DNA from: Candidatus Solincola jinzensis
GTDB lineage: Bacteria > Actinomycetota > Geothermincolia > Geothermincolales > RBG-13-55-18
Assembly: GCA_015711875.1 (NCBI GenBank)
Contig: JACVJG010000245.1
Location: 1 to 5,292 of the forward strand
DNA length: 5,292 bases
Direction: 5' to 3'
A model generated the notes under the pieces. The model searched no databases. It was not told the DNA's origin and saw only the letters and a program-made list of their open reading frames with translations. The position numbers and the translations under genes are program-made. This document shows positions 1-4,877 of this stretch, piece by piece. Within the stretch, counting starts at the first letter, position 1. The number at the start of each line of letters is the position of its first letter.

Positions 1-3
1 GGA

Positions 4-20
4 CACGCGCAGGGCGCGTG
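4..20. repeat. Perfect 7-bp inverted repeat, 3-base loop
   Basis: CACGCGC (4-10) is followed by AGG and then its exact reverse complement GCGCGTG (14-20). No T-rich tail follows, so it does not look like a standard intrinsic terminator. A 10-bp palindrome, GGCGCGCGCC, lies close by at 51-60. Such stems arise more easily in GC-rich DNA, so a role is unproven. Confidence 0.4.
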
Positions 21-81
21 CCTGCGTACCGCCGCTGCTCATCAGGGCATGGCGCGCGCCGGCGAGGATCAGGGAAAAAGG

Positions 82-112
82 CGCGGGATTCAGGTATGAT
101 GTTGTTCCCGCG
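82..112. repeat. 7-bp inverted repeat with a 17-base loop
   Basis: CGCGGGA (82-88) pairs exactly with TCCCGCG (106-112). The 17-base loop contains TATGAT (95-100). It could be a hairpin in a transcript or an operator-like palindrome, but nothing in the sequence identifies a function. Confidence 0.35.
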
Positions 113-255
113 GGAGAAGAGCAAGGAGGAACGCTTGCCGCCGCTCTGGCGAGCCGGGACGGCACCTCGGCCCGCGGGTGGTGGCGTTCAAGGGCGGTGG
201 CCGAAAACCCGAGACAATGGGAATAAGAGGGGCAGGCGCGCGAGCGTCTGGAGGG

Positions 256-286
256 AGCGGTAGCGGCCCACGGGGCCGCGTCCGCT
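256..286 (+). terminator. Two-tier GC hairpin, possible terminator without T tail
   Basis: AGCGG (256-260) pairs with CCGCT (282-286). Inside, after a 2x2 mismatch, GCGGCCC (263-269) pairs with GGGCCGC (273-279) around a 3-base loop. It lies about 30 bases after the TAA at 224-226 that closes the frame open from the left edge, the place expected for a terminator of an upstream gene. No T run follows, so intrinsic termination is uncertain. Confidence 0.3.
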
Positions 287-437
287 GCAGGCGCTGCGAC
301 GCCCCGGCGACATGACGGGCGGCCGGCGGCAAAAGGTATACCCGCACGCGAGGGAGCGCGGCATCGCCTGGCGGAGACTGGATGTCCGCGGCAGGATGTC
401 GAGCGAGGAGATAGAAGGGTATTATCAGCGCGAGGGC

Positions 438-443
438 AAGGAG
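438..443 (+). promoter_or_regulatory. Shine-Dalgarno for the first glycosyltransferase
   Basis: AAGGAG lies 10 bases before the ATG at 454. An in-frame TAG at 412-414 with no ATG, GTG or TTG between it and 454 makes this ATG the first usable start, so the start is well fixed. Confidence 0.65.
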
Positions 444-453
444 AGGCGGAAGG

Positions 454-1692
454 ATGAGGCGCGGGAAGCGATTGACCATCGTGATACCTTCTTACTGGGG
501 CAGGCGGTCGGAGGAGCCCTTCAACGAGGAAGATGCCGTTTACGACCATCCCACGCCCCTGGACGCCAGCGGTACTCTGGCGCGCGCCCTGGAAAGCGTG
601 CGCATCCTGAGGTACCGGGATTTCCGCGTGGTGGTGTTGGGGTCCGCCACCCATCCCGACCTGGAAGAGGCGGTGGAGGAGAAGCTTAGGGAGATTATCA
701 AGCCCTTCAAGAGGCATTATCCCCTTGCCCTCCTCACCCACTCCCAAGAGAGGGAGATGCGGCTCATCCTGGAAGAAAAAGGCAGGAAGCGTCACACGTG
801 CTTCGTGTCCCTGAGGGGATATTCCAATATCAGGAATTTCTGCCTCCTGGCCGCCCACCTCTCTGGCGCGGAGGCGGCGGTGCTCTTCGACGACGACCAG
901 GTGTATGAGGATCCCTACTACCTCGACAAAGTGGCGCAGAACATCGGGGAGGAGAGGGACGGGGGCGCCGTACTGGGCATAGCCGGCTATTACGTGAACC
1001 CGGACGGGAGCTATCGCGTGCCGCCGAACCGCGATCCCGTGCTGGCGGAATGGCCGGCGGCGGAATGCATGAACCGCGCCTTCGATATCATCGAGGGCGG
1101 CGGGAGGCTGAAGCCCACGCCCTGGGTGTTCGGGGGAAACATGGTAGTGCATAGGGAGCTGTTCATGCGCGTGGCCTTCGATCCCCTGGTGACGCGCGGC
1201 GAGGACATCGACTACCTTATCAACGCCAGGTTCCTCGGACACGACTTCCTGCTCGACAACACCCTGTGGATAAGGCACCTACCTCCCCCCAAGACCGCTC
1301 CCCTCTGGCGCAGGTTCAGGGAGGACCTGGACCGTTTCGTTTACAGCCGGGAAAAGCTGCGCGGCCAGGAGCCTCTGGAGGAGGTGGCGCGGGAAGTGAC
1401 GGCGGAGGAGCTCGATCCCTACCCCGGGCGCTTTCTCCGCGACGACCTGGAGGACCTCATCTACCGCACCTGCGTGCTCATGGCGCTGCGCTGCCTCTCC
1501 GAGGGCGATGAGAAGGGATACCAGGAATGCATGAACAACCTCCTGCGGGCCCGCTCTCTACGGTGGATGCCCGAGCGCCCCTTTCTCTCCTACATGCAGT
1601 GGAGGCGGGGATGGGAGGATTTCATGCGCGAGGCGGGGGAGGACGAGGGATTGCGTGCGGTGGTGGAGGGAGCGTTCGATGAGCGGGGATGA
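454..1692 (+). CDS. GT-A fold glycosyltransferase (GT2-like), 412 aa
   Basis: This is probably a cytoplasmic, metal-dependent, nucleotide-sugar glycosyltransferase. The N-terminus has the first nucleotide-binding strand of GT-A enzymes, TIVIPSYWG (residues 7-15 approx.). A helix starting RNFCLLAA (127-134) leads to strand VLFDDDQVYEDP (about 143-154), whose DDD at 146-148 fits the DxD metal/nucleotide-sugar motif. Further on are FGGNMVV (about 236-242), RGEDIDY (248-254, an ED acceptor-site motif) and IRHLPPP (273-279), whose His 275 fits the extra metal ligand of this superfamily. The C-terminal 130 residues are charged and probably helical. No signal peptide or membrane segment is visible. 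The next gene follows within a few bases, so the two are likely co-transcribed. The fold assignment is firm; donor, acceptor and pathway are unknown. The neighbour suggests a glycosylglycerate-like solute or a lipid headgroup, but this is inference. Confidence 0.85.
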   Translation: MRRGKRLTIVIPSYWGRRSEEPFNEEDAVYDHPTPLDASGTLARALESVRILRYRDFRVVVLGSATHPDLEEAVEEKLREIIKPFKRHYPLALLTHSQEREMRLILEEKGRKRHTCFVSLRGYSNIRNFCLLAAHLSGAEAAVLFDDDQVYEDPYYLDKVAQNIGEERDGGAVLGIAGYYVNPDGSYRVPPNRDPVLAEWPAAECMNRAFDIIEGGGRLKPTPWVFGGNMVVHRELFMRVAFDPLVTRGEDIDYLINARFLGHDFLLDNTLWIRHLPPPKTAPLWRRFREDLDRFVYSREKLRGQEPLEEVAREVTAEELDPYPGRFLRDDLEDLIYRTCVLMALRCLSEGDEKGYQECMNNLLRARSLRWMPERPFLSYMQWRRGWEDFMREAGEDEGLRAVVEGAFDERG

Positions 1693-1698
1693 TGCGTG

Positions 1699-2991
1699 AT
1701 GGGCGAATCGCGGACCGTCCTCGATCCCGAGGTCATTCAGCGCTGCCAGGAGATAGGATGCGCGGATATCCTGGTGGGCATACCGAGCTTCCGCAACGCC
1801 GACACCATAGCCCATGTGGTGCGCGCCGCCGCCGAGGGCATGGTGAGGTATTTCCCCGGCCTGCGTCCAGTGATCGTGAACTCCGACGGCGGCTCCACCG
1901 ACGACACCGTGAGGGTGGTGCTGGACACCCCGGTTCCCCCGGAGGTGGAGAAGATCGTTACCCCCTACAAGGGGTTGCCGGGAAAGGGCTCCGCCTTCAA
2001 CGCCATCTTCGAGATAGCCTGCCGCCTGAGGGCGCGCATCTGCGTGGTGGTGGACTCCGACCTGCGCAGCATCACCCCGGAATGGATACGCCTGCTGGGG
2101 GAGCCGGTGTGGAAGAACAGCTACGGCTTCGTGGCCCCTTATTACATACGCCACAAATACGACGGCACCATCACCAATTGCCTCGCCTACCCCCTGACGC
2201 AGGCCCTTTATGGGCGGCGCATCCGCCAGCCCATCGGGGGGGATTTCGGCTTCACCGGCTCCCTCGCCTTGCTCTATTCGCACATGGACGTGTGGAAATC
2301 CGACATCGCCAAGTTCGGCATCGATATCTGGATGACCACCACCGCCATAACCGAGGGTTTCCGTATCTGCCAGTCGGCCATGGGGGTGAAAATACACAAC
2401 GTCAAGGATCCCGGCAGCGACCTGGGTTCCATGTTCAGGCAGGTGGCCTCGACCATTTTCTATCTCATGGGGGTGCACGAGGTGAAGTGGATGCAGGTGA
2501 AGGGCTCGACGGCCACGCGCGTCTTCGGGGATGCGCGTTATATAGAGCCGGAGGCCATGGAGATCAACGTGGAGAACCTCATCGACCATTTCCAGAGCGG
2601 TTTCGAGGGCTATCAGGAGCTGTGGGAGCGCGTGCTGGAGCCGGCCAACATGATGGAGGTATCCTTCGCGAGGATGGCGGAACAAGAGGCAGATTTTTCC
2701 TTTCCGGAGAAGCTCTGGGCCAAGATCGTCTACGATTTCGCGGTGGCCTACAACTTCGATTGCGAGATCCCGCGGCGGGAGCTCATCGATTCCCTCATCC
2801 CCCTTTACTGCGCGCGCACCGCCGACAACGCCATCAGGACGCGCAACATGACCAGCATGGAGGCGGAGTACCTGGTGCAGCGCCAGGCGGAGGAGTTCGA
2901 GTGGTTCAAGCCTTACCTGGTGGAGAAATGGCTCAGGGCCAAGGCTCTTGCCGGGGGGGCGCCCATGGACAGCCTGCCGGTGAGCGGCTGA
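1699..2991 (+). CDS. GT81/GT78-like glycosyltransferase (GpgS/MGS-related), 430 aa
   Basis: This enzyme likely transfers a sugar from a nucleotide sugar to a small acceptor. Motifs run in the order known for glucosyl-3-phosphoglycerate synthase and mannosylglycerate synthase: VGIPSFRNADTI (26-37), NSDGGSTDDT (61-70), the GLPGKG loop (92-97), metal-binding DSD (119-121) with TPEWI after it, QPIGGD (177-182), GIDIWMTT (207-214), then VKIHNVKD with the probable metal-ligand His 233 and DLGSMFRQV. About 160 further helical residues follow, making it longer than typical actinobacterial GpgS and closer in layout to Rhodothermus mannosylglycerate synthase. The ATG at 1699 is chosen; GTG at 1696 in the same frame would add one residue. 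The only ribosome-site hint is GGGGA at 1685-1689, so translation is probably coupled to the gene ending at 1692. Fold and superfamily are well supported from recalled family motifs. The exact substrate (glycerate, 3-phosphoglycerate or other) is not. Confidence 0.85.
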   Translation: MGESRTVLDPEVIQRCQEIGCADILVGIPSFRNADTIAHVVRAAAEGMVRYFPGLRPVIVNSDGGSTDDTVRVVLDTPVPPEVEKIVTPYKGLPGKGSAFNAIFEIACRLRARICVVVDSDLRSITPEWIRLLGEPVWKNSYGFVAPYYIRHKYDGTITNCLAYPLTQALYGRRIRQPIGGDFGFTGSLALLYSHMDVWKSDIAKFGIDIWMTTTAITEGFRICQSAMGVKIHNVKDPGSDLGSMFRQVASTIFYLMGVHEVKWMQVKGSTATRVFGDARYIEPEAMEINVENLIDHFQSGFEGYQELWERVLEPANMMEVSFARMAEQEADFSFPEKLWAKIVYDFAVAYNFDCEIPRRELIDSLIPLYCARTADNAIRTRNMTSMEAEYLVQRQAEEFEWFKPYLVEKWLRAKALAGGAPMDSLPVSG

Positions 2992-3019
2992 GATCTTGCT
3001 CCGGCGAGGGCACTGAGAC

Positions 3020-3068
3020 CGCCGCGGCGCGATTCCCTCCCGCTCCGGGGAGGTTGCGGCGTTCCATT
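3020..3068 (+). terminator. Terminator-like hairpin after the glycosyltransferase unit
   Basis: CGCCGC (3020-3025) can pair with GCGGCG (3056-3061). Inside, CCTCCC (3036-3041) pairs with GGGAGG (3048-3053) around a 6-base loop. A pyrimidine-rich stretch, TTCCATTTCC, follows at 3062-3071. It begins 28 bases after the stop of the glycosyltransferase gene, a natural place for transcription to end. The T tail is poor and the two stems are joined by an asymmetric internal loop, so the call is tentative. Confidence 0.35.
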
Positions 3069-3138
3069 TCCACCGTCGCTTGCCGATGACCGTGGCGGCC
3101 GCATGCCTCCTTGCGAGCCCGCGCCGGACCCACCACCC

Positions 3139-3149
3139 CACAATTTGTG
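3139..3149. repeat. Operator-like palindrome CACAATTTGTG
   Basis: This is a perfect 5-bp inverted repeat around one central base, about 80 bases before the mraZ promoter island. It is flanked by two direct copies of CCGGACC (3124-3130 approx. and 3152-3158). It could be a binding site for a dimeric regulator, but no family is identified and the short length allows chance. Confidence 0.3.
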
Positions 3150-3208
3150 TTCCGGACCTTGCTCGCGGCACATGATGTTGATCTCGGAAAAAAAGTCCCT
3201 TACGGTGG

Positions 3209-3290
3209 TTGATTTTCCCTTGTATATGGACGAATATAGAGGCATAATGGAGGAAAATGGATCATTATGGAGTATAATGGAGTATAAGTA
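3209..3290 (+). promoter_or_regulatory. Promoter region of mraZ / dcw operon
   Basis: This AT-rich island in otherwise GC-rich DNA is the only strong promoter-like stretch before mraZ. Two candidates are visible. One is TTGTAT (3220-3225), 17 bases, CATAAT (3243-3248). The other is a perfect consensus -10, TATAAT (3273-3278), whose -35 position (near 3250-3255) has no good match. A third possible -35, TTGATT, is at 3209-3214. Transcription would start near 3255 or 3285 and give a leader of about 90-120 bases before the mraZ start. Which -10 is used cannot be decided from sequence. Confidence 0.5.
3226..3281 (+). promoter_or_regulatory. MraZ operator: array of ATGGA boxes at 10-bp spacing
   Basis: ATGGA occurs at 3247, 3257, 3267 and 3277, exactly 10 bp apart, giving TGGAN boxes with 5-bp spacers. 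Further upstream are ATGGA at 3226 and a one-mismatch ATAGA at 3236, also 10 bp apart but offset by 11 bp from the next box. Known MraZ operators, for example TGGGN repeats with 5-bp spacers in E. coli, have this architecture, in front of mraZ itself. The boxes overlap both -10 candidates, so bound MraZ would be expected to block RNA polymerase (autorepression). The pattern is seen directly; assignment to MraZ rests on the family knowledge and the adjacent gene. Confidence 0.75.
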
Positions 3291-3375
3291 GAGGCGATGT
3301 GGAGCCCCGGTGGCAGGATGAGGCGCGACGCGGGGCGCATCGCGGGAGCCGGGGGAGCGGAACGGGAAAGCGGAG
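3291..3375 (+). other. 5' leader of mraZ
   Basis: This GC- and purine-rich stretch lies between the promoter island and the mraZ start. A small hairpin is possible, CGCGA (3324-3328) with TCGCG (3340-3344). The purine-rich run just before the start (GGGAAAGCGGAG, 3364-3375) gives only a weak ribosome site. No riboswitch or RNA thermometer motif is recognised. Confidence 0.3.
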
Positions 3376-3807
3376 ATGTTTTTCGGGTCTTTCGAACACG
3401 CGCTTGACGACAAGGGGCGTATCATCATGCCCGCCAAGTTCCGCGCCAAACTCGCGGAAGGAGTGGTCATGGCGCGCTGGATCGAGCAGTGCGTGGCGGT
3501 GTTCCCCCGCAGCGAGTTCGAGAAGATGGCGGAGCGCATACAGGCGCTGCCCGAGGGCAGCGCGGAGAAGAGGGAGTTCGTGCGCGTGCTCTTCGGCCAT
3601 GCGTTCGAAGCCGTGCCCGATCGCCAGGGGAGGCTTACCATCCCCCCCAAGCTGCGCGAGGTAGCGGGCCTCGACCGCGAGGTGGAGGTGGTGGGGATGA
3701 TGAACCGCGTGGAGATCTGGGACCGACGCCGCTGGGCAGAGTCCACCCGGGGTGGGCTGGAGCGTTTCGAGCAGACGGCGGAAAAGCTTTCGGAGATGGG
3801 GTTCTGA
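3376..3807 (+). CDS. mraZ: Transcriptional regulator MraZ
   Basis: MraZ is a DNA-binding regulator of the division and cell wall cluster that usually represses its own operon. The 143 residues are the normal length and contain both SpoVT/AbrB-like halves. The first has FEHALDDKGRIIMPAKFR (6-23) with the DxKGR signature at 11-15. The second has FEAVPDRQGRLTIPPKLR (77-94) with DRQGR at 82-86. The C-terminal IWDRRRW (114-120) is also typical of the family. The ATG at 3376 places the conserved MFFGSFEH at the N-terminus as expected, although the ribosome site is weak. It is the first gene of the dcw operon, and the ATGGA box array 95-150 bases upstream is its probable target. It oligomerises into rings in studied species, which fits binding to several evenly spaced boxes. 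Confidence 0.97.
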   Translation: MFFGSFEHALDDKGRIIMPAKFRAKLAEGVVMARWIEQCVAVFPRSEFEKMAERIQALPEGSAEKREFVRVLFGHAFEAVPDRQGRLTIPPKLREVAGLDREVEVVGMMNRVEIWDRRRWAESTRGGLERFEQTAEKLSEMGF

Positions 3808-3818
3808 GGCCGGTACGC

Positions 3819-3826
3819 AGGGAGGT
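3819..3826 (+). promoter_or_regulatory. Strong Shine-Dalgarno before the small ORF
   Basis: AGGGAGGT lies 6 bases before the ATG at 3833. It is the best ribosome site in the window, clearly better than those of mraZ and rsmH, and is the main reason to take the small ORF seriously. Confidence 0.6.
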
Positions 3827-3832
3827 CGGCGC

Positions 3833-3934
3833 ATGTTGGATCTGATCGCGCAAAGCCGCCGCCAGTGGCCGCTCTGCCGAGGGGAGGCGCGCCGTACCCT
3901 GCGCCACCTGCTGGAGGCAAATGGGCGAAGGTGA
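3833..3934 (+). CDS. Small basic ORF (33 aa) between mraZ and rsmH
   Basis: I do not recognise this product. The peptide begins MLDLIAQSRRQWPLC and ends LRHLLEANGRR; it is rich in arginine with no lysine, and parts could form an amphipathic helix. There is no membrane segment. It starts 25 bases after the mraZ stop, has the ideal ribosome site at 3819-3826, and ends 14 bases inside rsmH in another frame. This arrangement suggests either a real small protein or a leader whose translation delivers ribosomes to the rsmH start, whose own ribosome site is poorly spaced. Without homologues it could still be a chance ORF in a 113-base spacer. Confidence 0.45.
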   Translation: MLDLIAQSRRQWPLCRGEARRTLRHLLEANGRR

Positions 3935-4865
3935 TGCCAGGCATGTACCGGTTATGCTGCCGGAGGTCGTGGGCATATTGCGCCCCCGCCCGGGGAAGCT
4001 CTTCGTGGACGCCACCGTCGGCGAGGGCGGGCATGCCCTGGCTCTGCTGGAAGGAATGGGGGGGAAGGGTTGCCTGATAGCGCTGGACAGGGACGAGGAG
4101 GCGCTGGAAAGAACGCGGGAGCGGCTGCGCCCCTACGCGGACTCCGTCCTGCTGGTGCACGCGGAGTTCTCGCGCCTGGAGGAGGTGTTGGCGCAGGCGG
4201 GCGTGGAGGCACCGCACGGTATCCTTTTCGACCTGGGGGTTTCCTCGTTGCAGCTGGAGGAGGCGGAGAGGGGGTTTTCCTTCCGCCGCCCTGCGCGCCT
4301 GGACATGCGTATGGACAGGAGCCAGGAACTCGACGCCTGGAAGGTGGTGAACGGCTATGAGGAGAGAGAGCTGGCGCGTATTATCCGCGCTTACGGCGAG
4401 GAGCGTTGGGCTTCCCGTATCGCTCGGAACATCGCTATCGCGAGAAAGCGCGCGCCCATCGACACCACGGATCGACTTGCTGAGATTGTGAGGGATTCCA
4501 TACCCGCGGCGGCGCGACGCCGGGGAGGGCATCCCGCGAGGAGGACCTTTCAAGCCCTGCGGATGGAGGTGAACGGGGAGATGCGCAACCTGGAGGCGGC
4601 CCTGCCGCAGGCCGCGAGGGCCCTGCGGAGGGGAGGCAGGATGGTGGTCATCTCCTACCATTCGCTGGAAGACAGGACGGTCAAGCGTTTCATGGCCGCG
4701 CGGGGCTCGCGTTGTGCCTGCGATCCTGAGCAGGAAGGTTGCGCATGTGGCGCGCCAGGGGAGTTGCGCATATTGACCCCCGCTCCCCTGCGGCCATCAC
4801 GATCGGAGATAGACCATAACCCGAGGGCTCGCAGCGCCAAGCTGCGGGCGGCCGAGAAGAGGTAG
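3921..4865 (+). CDS. rsmH: 16S rRNA (cytosine-1402 N4)-methyltransferase RsmH
   Basis: RsmH (MraW) uses S-adenosylmethionine to methylate N4 of C1402 in 16S rRNA at the ribosomal P site. The 314 residues are a full-length copy. Visible family motifs are HVPVMLPEVV (8-17), the SAM-binding loop VDATVGEGGH (29-38), acidic ALDRD (54-58), LFDLGVSSLQL (102-112), RPARLDMRMD (123-132), RAYGEERWASRIARNI (156-171), RRTFQALRMEVNGE (207-220), VISYHSLEDR (243-252) and LTPAPLRPSRSEI (285-297). A C-x-C pair at 265/267 and another at 274/276 match the cysteine-rich insertion found in many RsmH proteins. The ATG at 3921 is the only usable start: the frame has TGA at 3843-3845 and no other start codon in between. 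GGAGG at 3913-3917 leaves only 3 bases before it, so coupling to the overlapping small ORF is likely. It is cytoplasmic and is co-transcribed with mraZ and ftsL. Confidence 0.97.
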   Translation: MGEGDARHVPVMLPEVVGILRPRPGKLFVDATVGEGGHALALLEGMGGKGCLIALDRDEEALERTRERLRPYADSVLLVHAEFSRLEEVLAQAGVEAPHGILFDLGVSSLQLEEAERGFSFRRPARLDMRMDRSQELDAWKVVNGYEERELARIIRAYGEERWASRIARNIAIARKRAPIDTTDRLAEIVRDSIPAAARRRGGHPARRTFQALRMEVNGEMRNLEAALPQAARALRRGGRMVVISYHSLEDRTVKRFMAARGSRCACDPEQEGCACGAPGELRILTPAPLRPSRSEIDHNPRARSAKLRAAEKR

Positions 4866-4877
4866 GAGCGGTTACCG

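Larger units (their letters stand above)
1..453. other. Leading region without a confident gene
   Basis: I find no gene I can defend here. One + strand frame is open from the left edge to a TAA at 224-226. Its translation is arginine-rich, shows no motif I recognise and has less GC at third codon positions than the genes further on, so it could be the tail of an upstream gene or chance. Another frame is open from the left edge to TGA at 97-99. No tRNA, tmRNA, SRP RNA or RNase P signature is visible. Weak promoter-like elements for the downstream gene are a TATTAT at 420-425 without a good -35, and a TATACC at 337-342 inside the palindrome GGTATACC (335-342). Three 7-bp stems are listed separately. 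Confidence 0.5.

Noticed and set aside
1..42. Possible divergent gene starting at an ATG on the - strand at 42
   Set aside because: Only 14 codons are visible and no ribosome site precedes them, so it cannot be supported.
90..479. A 129-codon - strand frame with a hydrophobic N-terminus
   Set aside because: The leader-like start looks tempting, but there is no convincing ribosome site, the rest is Pro/Arg-rich filler, and it overlaps the start of the first glycosyltransferase.
312..689. A + strand frame whose first 50 codons precede the first glycosyltransferase
   Set aside because: It has no ribosome site, runs 235 bases into the glycosyltransferase in another frame, and becomes low-complexity there.
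1689..3089. A + strand 466-codon frame over the second glycosyltransferase
   Set aside because: It is longer than the real gene but gives a His/Arg/Gly/Pro-rich low-complexity translation, whereas the 1699 frame carries the ordered glycosyltransferase motifs.
1558..3171. A 537-codon - strand frame opposite both glycosyltransferases
   Set aside because: It is a GC-driven shadow: the translation is rich in His, Gly and Arg with no motif, and it lies opposite well-supported genes.
3226..3290. The short 10-bp repeats as a CRISPR array or mobile element end
   Set aside because: The units are far too short for CRISPR repeats, no transposase or cas gene is near, and the position before mraZ explains them as operator boxes.
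3172..3291. A 39-40 codon + strand ORF (starts MMLISEKKSL) across the promoter island
   Set aside because: The translation looks fairly protein-like, but it has no ribosome site, and its second half is simply the ATGGA operator repeats read as codons.
2913..4661. A 582-codon - strand frame opposite mraZ and rsmH
   Set aside because: It covers two confidently identified + strand genes and their promoter, and the translation has no recognisable domain.
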